Shown: one piece after another, positions 29,536 through 39,195 of the stretch
Layout of the letters: each line of letters begins with the position of its first letter
Numbering within the stretch: position 1 is the stretch's first letter
Source: Phycisphaerae bacterium
Lineage (GTDB): Bacteria; Planctomycetota; Phycisphaerae; Phycisphaerales; UBA1924
NCBI GenBank assembly: GCA_030426605.1
Contig: JAUHXM010000001.1
Span: forward strand, 91,379-155,378
Direction: 5' to 3'
DNA: 64,000 nucleotides
Translations under genes and position numbers: made by a program
The notes under the pieces: generated by a model
The model's database searches: none
What the model saw: only the letters and a program-made list of their open reading frames with translations
Told to the model about the DNA's origin: nothing

Positions 29536-30069
29536 TCAGCGTGCCGGCGGCCGCAGAATGCCCATGTCGTCCCGCCAGGGCCCGACACGCTCCGCGTACC
29601 GACCGGCGAGCCCTTTGCAGATCTGCGACGTGTGGTGCAGGTCGTGCGCCGCCCACGCGCTGACGAGCTCGCCGAGCGTGACACGCCCGAGGCTCGGGTG
29701 TGTGCCGGCGCGTTCGAGGTCGGCCGCGGTCAGACTCAGCCCATCGAGAACCGCGACGCTTTCGGCGCGCAGATTCACGAACTCCTCGAGCAGCTCCGCG
29801 GCCGGCGGCCCGTCCGAGGGCTCGATCGTCGCGTTGTGGTCGAACGCGTCGAACGGGCGCGCCTCCCCGTGCTCGAGGATGATGCGGATGCGCGGCACCC
29901 AGTCCTCGCGCTCGTTGATCACCAGGTGCCCCAGCACGTGGTACGGGCTGAACGAGCCCGGCGCGTACCGACGCGTCGCGGCGGCGTCATCCAGCCCTTC
30001 CAGCAACGCGCGGAGCACGCCCGGCGTGCGCGCGATCGTCGCCCGTGCGTCGGCGAGCGCGCTCAACAA
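29536..30069 (-). CDS. DinB family protein
   Basis: YAPGSFSPYHVLGHLVINEREDWVPR... VSAWAAHDLHHTSQI. Confidence 0.85.
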   Translation of the reverse strand: MLSALADARATIARTPGVLRALLEGLDDAAATRRYAPGSFSPYHVLGHLVINEREDWVPRIRIILEHGEARPFDAFDHNATIEPSDGPPAAELLEEFVNLRAESVAVLDGLSLTAADLERAGTHPSLGRVTLGELVSAWAAHDLHHTSQICKGLAGRYAERVGPWRDDMGILRPPAR

Positions 30070-30770
30070 CGCCGGCGTCTGACGGCGAACAGACCGGCGA
30101 CCCCGATCGTCAACGCCGGCCCCGGTGCGGGAAAGATCCGGAGCTCCGCGTCGCCCGAAGCGTTCCCGCTGGTGTACACGCGGAACCGGTAGTCGCCCGC
30201 GTCGAGCGTCCCGCTGGCAACAACTCCCGCGGAGTCGAACGGAGAGATCGAGTAGATCAACCCGCCGCCGACTTCTTGGAGCACAAGGCTGCCGCTGCCC
30301 GTGTCGTTGTCATACGCGAAGGAATACAGCTCGAGCTCGAACGACATGGACGCCGTGAGCGTGAACGCGAGCTCTGCGACGGCGGTTGGGCCGTACGGGA
30401 AGTCGTAGGCGGGGTTCACGCTCGCGCTGGCGGCCAGCCGCGTGTCGAGTCCGCCGCCCGCGGTCTCGGTCGCGACGCCGGACACGGTGACGTCCTCGCG
30501 CGGGTAGGGGAACCCGAACTGAGCGCCCCCCATCGCGGACTGGCTGAAGGGCGCGATGCCCAGCCCGCCCGATACATCGAACGAGTTGTTGCCGACGCTC
30601 ACGTAATTCGGGCTGCCGTAGACATACGTGCCGTCCCATTGGTACTCGTCGGAGACATCCCCGGTGAACCTGAACAGCTCGTTGACCACCTCTCCGCGCG
30701 CGTCGGCCCCGGCCAGGCCGGCACAGAAGATGGCGCCGCCGAACAGCATGCCTCGAATCGCAATGCTCAT
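30063..30770 (-). CDS. Secreted protein with PEP-CTERM-like sorting tail
   Basis: N-terminal signal; C-terminal FPAPGPALTIGVAGLFAVRRRRC. Confidence 0.65.
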   Translation of the reverse strand: MSIAIRGMLFGGAIFCAGLAGADARGEVVNELFRFTGDVSDEYQWDGTYVYGSPNYVSVGNNSFDVSGGLGIAPFSQSAMGGAQFGFPYPREDVTVSGVATETAGGGLDTRLAASASVNPAYDFPYGPTAVAELAFTLTASMSFELELYSFAYDNDTGSGSLVLQEVGGGLIYSISPFDSAGVVASGTLDAGDYRFRVYTSGNASGDAELRIFPAPGPALTIGVAGLFAVRRRRC

Positions 30771-30924
30771 GATGCGTCCCTCGATTGTGGGCGGCCGCAC
30801 GAGGTGGTCGTTGCCCGCCTTCCCGCTGCCGTACCCCCGCCCAAAGGTACCGCCGGCCGGGGCGGGCGGCAAACCAATATTGGAACTTGCCCGCTAAGAA
30901 CGCGCCAATCCGGGCGGGGATGCT

Positions 30925-32502
30925 CTACACGCCCCGGTCGCTCGTCCCCAACGATTCCAACTCGTCCGCGTACCGCTCGCGCAGCGGCTCGACGACCTCC
31001 GCCAGGAACCGCTCGGTCTGCTCGACCGCGCGCCCGACGTACTTCATCGGGTCCAAGAGAGCTTCCTCGGTCAGCAGGTGGTGCACGCTCTTGAACGCGT
31101 CATCGCCCCGCAGGCGCTCGATCAGGTCGTTGTCGAGCCCTTCGGACTTCACCCGCATGCCGGCGGCCTGCGCGTGCACGCGGATCTTCTCGTGCAGCTC
31201 CTGCCGGTCGCCGCCCGCCTTGACGGCCTCCATCAGGATGTTCTCCGTCGCCAGAAACGGCAGCTCGGCCATCAGGTTCTTGCGGACCATCGCCTCGTGC
31301 ACCACCAGCCCGCTCGCGACCTGATGCATGAGGTCGAGCGCGCCGTCGAGGGCGAGGAACGCCTCGGGCAGGCTCAGCCGCCGGTTCGACGAGTCGTCCA
31401 GCGTCCGCTCGAGCCACTGCGTCGCGGCGGTGTCGTAGGCGTTGCCCACGAGGTTCATCACGAAGCGCGTGAGGCCGCAGATCCGCTCGCACTTCATCGG
31501 GTTGCGCTTGTAGGGCATGGCCGACGAGCCGATCTGCTTGTCGCCGAAGGGCTCGTCGAGCTCCTTGCGGTTGGAGAGCAGGCGGATGTCGGTGGCGATC
31601 TTGTGGAGGACGGCGGCGATTGATGCGAGGTCGGCGAGGATGAACGTATCAATGACACGCGGGTAAGTCTGCCCGGTCAGATACTCGCTCGTGGTACTCG
31701 CACCAAAGTCTCTGTCCCACCGTGCTTCCTGAGCATCGTTCATGCCACCCGGCTTCGGCCAATGCCACAGCCGAAGAATGACATTGGTGCTCAGGCGATC
31801 AACTCGATCCCCCGAGTTCTCAAACAGATTGAGGTAAGACGCTTGGGTTCCCGTTGCGCCCCGAATACCGCGGGACATGAGCATGAGCTGTTTGTAATTG
31901 TCATCGTGCTTGCCAGCACCGTCACGGTAATAATCGTCATAGACCTCGAGCCGACGTTGGGCGAGTGCGAGATCACTCGCCCAGCCCGCGAACCGACGTC
32001 CCACCGTAACCGGTTGCGCAACCTGATAATGGGTAAATCCAAGCGTGGGGATCGACTTATGGCGATCCGCTTCTCCCGCGATGCCCTCTGTTGCTCGTAC
32101 CGATTTGGTGTGGAGCAACTGGATGCTCTCAAAGAGGCACATCAAGTCCGCGTTGCACACCACGTCCTGGCTCGTGCACCCGAGGTGGATGATCGGCTTC
32201 GCCTTTGGGCAGCTCTCGCCCAGGCAGTGCACGTGGGCCATCACGTCGTGCCGCAGCTCGCGCTCCAGCTCCGCCGCCCGCGCGAGCTCGGCGTCCGTGA
32301 TGCCCCGCTCGACGACGCCCCGCAGCGCGGCGACCTGCTCTTCAGAGATGTCCAGCCCGCACGCCCGCTGCGCCTCGGCGACGGCGAGCCAGATCCGCCG
32401 CCACGTATCGAACTTGTGCCGCGCCGACCAGATCCGCAGCATCTCCGGGCTCGCGTTCCGGCTCGCCAGGGGCGACGTGTACGTGTCGTAGGGGCTCGTC
32501 AT
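30925..32502 (-). CDS. purB: Adenylosuccinate lyase
   Basis: KQIGSSAMPYKRNPMKCERICGL signature; LGCTSQDVVCNADL; FTHYQVAQPVTVGRR. Confidence 0.93.
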   Translation of the reverse strand: MTSPYDTYTSPLASRNASPEMLRIWSARHKFDTWRRIWLAVAEAQRACGLDISEEQVAALRGVVERGITDAELARAAELERELRHDVMAHVHCLGESCPKAKPIIHLGCTSQDVVCNADLMCLFESIQLLHTKSVRATEGIAGEADRHKSIPTLGFTHYQVAQPVTVGRRFAGWASDLALAQRRLEVYDDYYRDGAGKHDDNYKQLMLMSRGIRGATGTQASYLNLFENSGDRVDRLSTNVILRLWHWPKPGGMNDAQEARWDRDFGASTTSEYLTGQTYPRVIDTFILADLASIAAVLHKIATDIRLLSNRKELDEPFGDKQIGSSAMPYKRNPMKCERICGLTRFVMNLVGNAYDTAATQWLERTLDDSSNRRLSLPEAFLALDGALDLMHQVASGLVVHEAMVRKNLMAELPFLATENILMEAVKAGGDRQELHEKIRVHAQAAGMRVKSEGLDNDLIERLRGDDAFKSVHHLLTEEALLDPMKYVGRAVEQTERFLAEVVEPLRERYADELESLGTSDRGV

Positions 32503-32554
32503 GCCCAAGGGTAGACGCGGCGCGGTCTAGGATGGCGCTCACGGAGGGCACACC

Positions 32555-33016
32555 ATGCACGAGTTCGCGATCACCACCGAGTGGACCGGCGCCGGCGACC
32601 AGGGCACCGCGACATACAAGTCGTACACCCGCGCGTACGACGTCTCGTCGGCGGGCAAGCCGACCCTGCACGCGACCGCCGCCCCCGCGTACGGCGGGGA
32701 CCCCGCGAAGTACAACCCCGAGGACCTGCTCGTCGCGGCTGCGTCGGCCTGCCACATGCTGTCGTACCTGCACGTCTGCGCCGTCAGCGGCGTCGTGGTG
32801 ACGGCGTACACGGACGACGCCGTGGGCCGACTCGAGACGGACGACTCGGGCTCGGGCGTGTTCACGGAGATCGTCCTGCGCCCGCGGGTGACCATCGCGC
32901 CGGGCTCGGACGCAAAGAAGGCCGAGGAGCTGCACCACAAGGCGGGCGAGATCTGCTTCATCGCGCGCTCGCTCGCCTGCCCCGTGCGCCACGAGCCGAC
33001 GATCGTCGCGGGGTGA
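32555..33016 (+). CDS. OsmC family protein
   Basis: NPEDLLVAAASACHMLSYLHVCAVSGVVVTAY...CFIARSLACPV. Confidence 0.85.
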   Translation: MHEFAITTEWTGAGDQGTATYKSYTRAYDVSSAGKPTLHATAAPAYGGDPAKYNPEDLLVAAASACHMLSYLHVCAVSGVVVTAYTDDAVGRLETDDSGSGVFTEIVLRPRVTIAPGSDAKKAEELHHKAGEICFIARSLACPVRHEPTIVAG

Positions 33017-33041
33017 GCGCGCGGGGCGGGTCGCTGCCGGT

Positions 33042-33743
33042 CTACATCCGCCCCTCGCGGACCAGGGCCTTGGCGCCCTCGCGGTAGCTCAGCGGGCTCA
33101 GCTCGCTCTGGTGCTTCCGGAGGAACGCGATGACGTCGTCGGGCGCGTCGTACGAGTACTGCCGCAGCGCCCACCCGATGCCCTTGCGGATGAAGAACTC
33201 GGTCTCGTGCATCCGCGCCCGGCAGTACGAAAACAGCCGGTCGGCGTCCGTCTCGCCCTTGTGCTTGACCTGCCCGATGATCGCCGCCCGGCGCAGCCAC
33301 ATGTCGTCGGACGCGACCCACCCGTCCGCCCACGGCTCGACCGCGGCCCGTTCGCGCAGCCACACCCGCCCCACGATCTGCACCGCCAGCTCGTCGACCA
33401 GATCCCACCAGGCGCCCTCGATCATCAGCGTCTCGAACAGCGGGACCGACTCGATCGTGACAAAGTCATCGAACGCGCGCGCGTAGAGCAGCGCCACGTA
33501 CCGCTCCTCGCGGTGCGGCTGCTTCCACAGCGCACGGATCGCGGACTCGTACCGCCGGCGGGACGTCGGCACGAACCGTTTCTTGATGTCGCGCATCAGC
33601 ACCACCCGCCCCGGCTTCTTGACACCGTAGAAGGGCTGCTCGGTCTTCATGTACCGCTGCATCGGCGCCGCGTCGGCGCGCACGGCGAGCCTCTCGAGCC
33701 CCTCGGCGACCGCGTCCGTCAGCTCGGCGTTCGTCCAGGGCAT
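33042..33743 (-). CDS. DNA alkylation repair protein (AlkD-like)
   Basis: YMKTEQPFYGVKKP, WDLVDELAVQIVGR, FFIRKGIGWALRQYSYDAPDDVIAFL. Confidence 0.88.
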   Translation of the reverse strand: MPWTNAELTDAVAEGLERLAVRADAAPMQRYMKTEQPFYGVKKPGRVVLMRDIKKRFVPTSRRRYESAIRALWKQPHREERYVALLYARAFDDFVTIESVPLFETLMIEGAWWDLVDELAVQIVGRVWLRERAAVEPWADGWVASDDMWLRRAAIIGQVKHKGETDADRLFSYCRARMHETEFFIRKGIGWALRQYSYDAPDDVIAFLRKHQSELSPLSYREGAKALVREGRM

Positions 33744-33744
33744 G

Positions 33745-36700
33745 TCAACTCGCGACGATGTTCACCATCCGCCCCGGCACCACAATCACCTTGCGCACCG
33801 TCTTGCCCTCGAGCAGCTCGACGATCCGCGGGTCCGCCAGGGCCGCCGCTTCCATCGCCTTCTGATCCGCGCCCGCCGGCACGACGATCTTCGACCGCAC
33901 CTTGCCCAGCACCTGCACCGGGATCTCGATCTCGTCATCGACGAGCATCTTCGGGTCCACCTCGGGCCACGCCTGCAGCGACACCGGGCCGTGCGACTCG
34001 GTGCGCCCCAGCTTGGACCACAATTCCTCGGCAAGATGCGGCACGAACGGGCTCAGGGTGCGCGCGAAGCGGTCCATCTGGTCTTCCGTCAGCACGTCCG
34101 CGGCGTTCACGAACTCGATCATCGCGGCGATCGCCGTGTTGAACGCCAGCCGGTCGATGTCGCGCCCCACCTTGTCGATCATCCGGTGCAGCTTCTTCTC
34201 GACGCCCTCCTCGGGCTGACCCGCGAAGACGGGGTTGCCCGATTCCTCGTCCACGCACAAACGCCACAGCTTCTGGCAGAACCGGAAGAGCCCGATCGTG
34301 TCCTTCGTGTTCCAGGGCTTGGACGCCTCCAGGGGCCCCATGTACATCTCGTAGAGCCTGAACGTGTCCGCGCCGTACTGCTCGATGACGTCGTCGGGGT
34401 TCACGACGTTCTTGAGGCTCTTGGACATCTTCGCCGTGATCTGCAGCACCTTCTCGCCCGTCGCAATCTCGACCCACTCGGGCTTCTCCTCGGTGCCCCG
34501 GTTTTCGACCTCGTCCACGGGCACGAGCGTGCGGTCGAGCCGCTGGAACGCGAAGCTCGTGATCAATCCCTGGTGGAACAGCTTCGCGAACGGCTCGGGC
34601 GTGCTGACCGCGCCCAGGTCGTACAGCACCTTGTGCCAGAACCGCGCGTAGAGCAGGTGCAGCACCGCGTGCTCGGCGCCGCCGATGTACAGGTCCACGC
34701 CCGGGTGCTTCGTGTCCGCGCCCATCCAGTAGCGCTCGGCGTCCAGCCCGACGAACCGCGATTGGTTCTTCGGGTCGCAGTAGCGCAGCTGGTACCAGCA
34801 GCTGCCCGCCCACCCGGGCATCGTGTTCGTCTCACGCGTGACCTTGGCGTCCGCGGGCAACCCCTCGACGCCCGCCTCGCCCGCGGTCGTGTGCAGCCAG
34901 TCGGTCGCCTTGGCGAGCAAGGGCTGGGGGTCCTGCGATTCGACGGGCTCGTAGTCCGCGATCGCGGGCAACGCGACGGGCAGGCTCTCGGCGCGCACGG
35001 GGTGGTGGTGCCCCTGCTCGTCGAAGACGATCGGGAAGGGCTCGCCCCAGTAGCGCTGGCGGCTGAACAGCCAGTCGCGCAGGCGGTAGTTCACCTTGCC
35101 CGCGCCGATGCCCCTGGACTGCATCCACGCGATGATCGCGGCCTTCGCCTCGGGCACGTTCATGCCGTTCAGCGAGACCTCATCGTTGGACGAGTTGACC
35201 GCGCGCCCCGTGCCGGAGAACGCCGCGCCGGACCTGTCCCAGTGGCGCTTCTCCGCGAACCGGGCGCGCATGGAGGCGAGGTCGGGCTCGCCCATGTCCG
35301 CGATCGCCAGCAACCATTCCGCCTGCACGCCGCCGCGCACGGCCGGGCCCTCGTCCGCCGTCTTCCGCCGCGTCCGCACGATGCCGAGCAACGACTGGAA
35401 CCGCTCGGGCCCGGCGTTCTCGCTCGTCACGAGCCCGATGAAGTCCGCCATCAGCGACTGCCACCCGCCCGGCTCATCTTCCCGCGCGTGCTCGGCGGCG
35501 TACGCCATCGCGAGGATCGGCGTGGGGTAGACCACGTCCACGATCGGCAGGTTGAACTCCTTGGCGAACTCGTAGTCGCGCTCGTCGCCCGAGGGCACCG
35601 CCATGATCGCGCCCGTGCCGTAGCCCATGAGGACGTAATCCGCCACCCACACCGGGATCCGCTCGCCCGTCGCGGGGTTCACGACATCGACGCCCAGCGG
35701 CACGCCCGTCTTCTCCTTCGATTCCTGACGCTCGACGTCCGACCGGTTCCGCGCCGCCTCGGCGTACGCCCGGACCGCCCCCGCGTCCGTCCCCGCCGGC
35801 GGGTCCAGCAGCACCGCCCCGACCAGCGGGTGCTCGGGCGCGACCACCATGTATGTCGCGCCGAAGATCGTGTCCGGGCGCGTCGTGTACACACGCAACG
35901 CCGCGTCCGCCCCGGCGGGCGGGTCGGCCAGCGCAAAGTCCACCTCCGCGCCCTCGCTGCGCCCGATCCACTCCGTCTGCTGGATCCGCGTGGAATCGGG
36001 CCAATCCACGCTCGAGAGCCCGGCGAGCAACCGGTCCGCGTACGCCGTGATCCGGAACATCCACTGGCGCAGCGGCTTGCGCAGCACGGGGTGGCTCCCA
36101 CGCTCCGATCGGCCGTCGATGACCTCCTCGTTCGCCAACGCCGTGCCCAGCTTGGGGCACCAGTTCACCGTCTGCTCGCCCAGGTACGCCAGGCGGTAGG
36201 AATCGATCACCAGGCGCTTGTCGTCCGTGGACATCGCGTCCCAGGTGTCCCAGGTGCGCGCCTTGGTGTCGGTGTCGTGTTCCGCGGCGTCCGGGTTGAC
36301 GCGGATGGCGCGGTCGCCGCGCGCGAACTGCTCGATCAGCTCGGCGATCGGGCGCCCCTTGCCGTGCCCGCTGTCCGCCTCGGTGTCGAACCACGAGTCG
36401 TAGATGCGCAGGAAGATCCACTGCGTCCAGCGGTAGAAGTCCTCGTCGATCGTCCCGAACTCACGCGACCAGTCGTACGAGAACCCGAACCGCTTGAGCT
36501 GGCGCCGGAAGTTGTCGATCGATTTCTTGGTCGTCTCCGCGGGGTGCACGCCCGTCTGCACGGCGTACTGCTCGGCGGGCAACCCGAACGCGTCCCACCC
36601 CATCGGGTGCAGCACGTTGTGGCCTGTCATGCGCCGATACCGGCTGATGATGTCGCTCGCCGTGTACCCCTCGGGGTGCCCCACGTGCAGGCCCGCGCCC

Positions 36701-36885
36701 GATGGGTAGGGGAACATGTCCAGGCAGTAGAACTTGGGCTTGGACGTGTCGAACCCGGCGTCGCCCGGGTTGGGCGTCACAAAGGTGCCGCGCTCGTCCC
36801 ACCACGCCTGCCATTTCGTCTCGATCTCGCCGGCGAGCTTGGCGGTGTACTTGTGCGTGGCTCGCGCCTCGGTCTGGGTCGTCAT
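33745..36885 (-). CDS. leuS: Leucyl-tRNA synthetase
   Basis: YPSGAGLHVGHPEGYTASDI, MSKSLKNVVNPDDVI (KMSKS), NYRLRDWLFSRQRYWGEP. Confidence 0.96.
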   Translation of the reverse strand: MTTQTEARATHKYTAKLAGEIETKWQAWWDERGTFVTPNPGDAGFDTSKPKFYCLDMFPYPSGAGLHVGHPEGYTASDIISRYRRMTGHNVLHPMGWDAFGLPAEQYAVQTGVHPAETTKKSIDNFRRQLKRFGFSYDWSREFGTIDEDFYRWTQWIFLRIYDSWFDTEADSGHGKGRPIAELIEQFARGDRAIRVNPDAAEHDTDTKARTWDTWDAMSTDDKRLVIDSYRLAYLGEQTVNWCPKLGTALANEEVIDGRSERGSHPVLRKPLRQWMFRITAYADRLLAGLSSVDWPDSTRIQQTEWIGRSEGAEVDFALADPPAGADAALRVYTTRPDTIFGATYMVVAPEHPLVGAVLLDPPAGTDAGAVRAYAEAARNRSDVERQESKEKTGVPLGVDVVNPATGERIPVWVADYVLMGYGTGAIMAVPSGDERDYEFAKEFNLPIVDVVYPTPILAMAYAAEHAREDEPGGWQSLMADFIGLVTSENAGPERFQSLLGIVRTRRKTADEGPAVRGGVQAEWLLAIADMGEPDLASMRARFAEKRHWDRSGAAFSGTGRAVNSSNDEVSLNGMNVPEAKAAIIAWMQSRGIGAGKVNYRLRDWLFSRQRYWGEPFPIVFDEQGHHHPVRAESLPVALPAIADYEPVESQDPQPLLAKATDWLHTTAGEAGVEGLPADAKVTRETNTMPGWAGSCWYQLRYCDPKNQSRFVGLDAERYWMGADTKHPGVDLYIGGAEHAVLHLLYARFWHKVLYDLGAVSTPEPFAKLFHQGLITSFAFQRLDRTLVPVDEVENRGTEEKPEWVEIATGEKVLQITAKMSKSLKNVVNPDDVIEQYGADTFRLYEMYMGPLEASKPWNTKDTIGLFRFCQKLWRLCVDEESGNPVFAGQPEEGVEKKLHRMIDKVGRDIDRLAFNTAIAAMIEFVNAADVLTEDQMDRFARTLSPFVPHLAEELWSKLGRTESHGPVSLQAWPEVDPKMLVDDEIEIPVQVLGKVRSKIVVPAGADQKAMEAAALADPRIVELLEGKTVRKVIVVPGRMVNIVAS

Positions 36886-37141
36886 CGCTGGGTCTCGCGA
36901 AAAGAGGTCTCGGGGGTGGGTGAGCAGAGCGGTCGGTCGTTAACGAACACGGGCCCCGCCGACGCGGAGCCCGGTGTGAGAGTCACTCTCGGCGCGCGCG
37001 TCAACGGGTGCTGGGCACCTTGGCAAGCGGCGAGATGGTCCCTCCGTCGTTCATCGCGGGCGAGTATACGCCGCCGCGCGAACACGAATCGGGCCACCCC
37101 CAGTCCTGGGGCCGATGGAGGGATCGATTCTGCAGCGTGAA

Positions 37142-37624
37142 TCAGGAGCCCGCGCCGGGCTCGCCGGTCTGCACCGCGATCGCCGTCATCCGCACGCGGT
37201 AGACCGGGCGCGTCGCCGCGAAGTCGCCCCCGCCGGGCCGAAGCAAGTCGCGCGACGAGTCCTCGAACGACCCCGAGACGGACCGGACGGGCTGCCCGTC
37301 CTGCTCGGTGATCTCGCGCTGGATCTCGATGATCGCGTCCGCCCCGATCTCGCCCGCCCGCTTGCGCAGCTCGGCGAGCGCCAGCCGCTCGGCGTTCTCG
37401 ATCCGGTGCTCGTACCGCGCCTCGGCGGTCGCGTACACCCGGCCCAGCTCGCGGTACGCCGCGGGCGTCGTGTCGGAATAGACCGCGACGTCCAGGAACG
37501 CCGTGGGCTCGGCGGGCGGGGTGACCCCCCGCGCCAGCTCCGTCCGCCCGGTGCTCGACTCGCACGCGCCCAGCAACAGCCCCAACGCGACGCACCCCGC
37601 GACGATGAGCAACCGGTGATTCAC
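37142..37624 (-). CDS. Hypothetical lipoprotein (GTG start)
   Basis: NHRLLIVAGCVALGLLLGACESSTGRTEL lipobox; overlaps the end of folC. Confidence 0.6.
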   Translation of the reverse strand: MNHRLLIVAGCVALGLLLGACESSTGRTELARGVTPPAEPTAFLDVAVYSDTTPAAYRELGRVYATAEARYEHRIENAERLALAELRKRAGEIGADAIIEIQREITEQDGQPVRSVSGSFEDSSRDLLRPGGGDFAATRPVYRVRMTAIAVQTGEPGAGS

Positions 37625-39093
37625 GACGCCCCCTCCGCGCGCTTGCGCTCGAGCATCTGCTGGACGAGCCGCTTCGCCTCGCCCGCGAGGTGGAAGCTGC
37701 CCGTGACGCAGATGAGGTCCTCGCGCGTCACCGCGCGGGCGGCGGTGTTGATCGCGTCCTTCAGCGTCGGCTCGACCTGCGCCATCTTCGTGGACGCCTC
37801 GGCGAACCGGCGCGCCAGCTCGGCGGGGTCCTCGGCGCGGGGGTTGTCCGCCGCGCGCGTGAAGATGACCTTGTCGGCACCCCGTGCGACCTCGGCGAGC
37901 AGGCCGTCCACGTCCTTGTCCGCCGCGCATCCAAAGATCATCACCATCGAGTCGTAGCGGACGTGCGCGCCGATCGACTTGACGAGCGCCCCCAGAGACA
38001 CCGGCGTGTGCGCCCCGTCGATCACGATCCGGGGCGAGTCGAGCACCTGCTCGAGCCGCCCGTTGCGCGGCGTATTCGCAAGCCCGACCGCGACGTCGCG
38101 TTCGGGCGCCTCGAACCCGCCCTCGCGCAGGCGGTCCAGGATCGCCAGGACCACGCCGCAGTTCGCCGCCTGGTGCTCGCCGGGCAGCGGCACCGCGAGG
38201 TGCTCGTACTCCGTCCGCGCCGTCGAGACGCTGACCCGCGCGTGCGGGCCCATGTCGTGCGACGCGACGAACCGCCAGGAATAATCGATGTCCTCGCCCA
38301 GCACCACGAGCGTCGCGCCGACCTCCTCGGCGTGCGCTTTGAGAACCTCCATCACCCCGTCCTCCTGCGGCAGGGTGATCGTGGTCACGCCGGGCTTCAT
38401 GATGCCCGCCTTCTCCCTCGCGATCTCTTGGAGGGTGCTGCCGAGCAGCTGCGTGTGCTCGAGCTGGATCGTCGTGATCGCGCTGACCTCGGGCGTGATG
38501 ACGTTCGTCGAGTCCAGGCGTCCGCCGAGCCCGACCTCGATGACCGCGGCGTCAACCGCTTTGTCGGCGAAGAACCGGAACGCCAGCGCGGTGAGCAGCT
38601 CGAAGTAGGTCGGCTCCCCCAGCTTCGCCGGGACCTTCTCCGCGGCTTCGCGGACAAGGTTCATCTGCTGCGCAAAGCTGTACTGCGTGATCGGCTCACC
38701 GCCGAGGCGCACGCGCTCGCGGACATCGGTCAGGTGCGGGCTCGTGAACAAACCAGTCGTGTACCCGCACGCGCCGAGGCAGCTGGCGAGCATCTCGCAG
38801 ACGCTGCCCTTGCCCTTGGACCCCGCGACGTGCACGAGCTTGATCGCCTCGTGCGGGTTGCCCAGGTGCTCGAGCAACGCCCGCATCCGGTCGAGCTTGA
38901 ACGCCTCGCTGGTCACGCGCCCGGGGCGCATCGCCTCGACGTTGGTGCGTTCGTCGAGCCACCGAAGCGCCCCCGCGTAGGTCATCGGGGCGGCGTCGGG
39001 CTCTCGCTTGCCCGCGCCGCGGGGCGCGGGGCGGGCGGGTTTCGTCTCAACGGTCCGCGCCGAAGCGCGCGACCGGGTGGTGCTTCGCGGCAT
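37621..39093 (-). CDS. folC: Folylpolyglutamate synthase/dihydrofolate synthase
   Basis: VHVAGSKGKGSVCEMLASCLGACGYTTGLFTSPHL, VGLGGRLDSTNVI. Confidence 0.93.
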   Translation of the reverse strand: MPRSTTRSRASARTVETKPARPAPRGAGKREPDAAPMTYAGALRWLDERTNVEAMRPGRVTSEAFKLDRMRALLEHLGNPHEAIKLVHVAGSKGKGSVCEMLASCLGACGYTTGLFTSPHLTDVRERVRLGGEPITQYSFAQQMNLVREAAEKVPAKLGEPTYFELLTALAFRFFADKAVDAAVIEVGLGGRLDSTNVITPEVSAITTIQLEHTQLLGSTLQEIAREKAGIMKPGVTTITLPQEDGVMEVLKAHAEEVGATLVVLGEDIDYSWRFVASHDMGPHARVSVSTARTEYEHLAVPLPGEHQAANCGVVLAILDRLREGGFEAPERDVAVGLANTPRNGRLEQVLDSPRIVIDGAHTPVSLGALVKSIGAHVRYDSMVMIFGCAADKDVDGLLAEVARGADKVIFTRAADNPRAEDPAELARRFAEASTKMAQVEPTLKDAINTAARAVTREDLICVTGSFHLAGEAKRLVQQMLERKRAEGAS

Positions 39094-39195
39094 GGATGCA
39101 CTGTATCCCTCGACCCGGCGCGCTCAAAGCCCGACGCCCGCAACACGCGGCCCGCCAGCGCCTGAATAGGTGGTGTCCCCGCCCGGGTTGCGGGC

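Noticed and set aside
36886-37068. T-box riboswitch upstream of leuS
   Set aside because: No AGGGTGGNACCGCG-type T-box sequence or specifier loop visible; kept only as a generic structured leader.
33649-37140. 1163-aa plus-strand ORF
   Set aside because: Shadow ORF antisense to leuS; Arg/Val/His-biased composition typical of reverse-frame translation of GC-rich genes.
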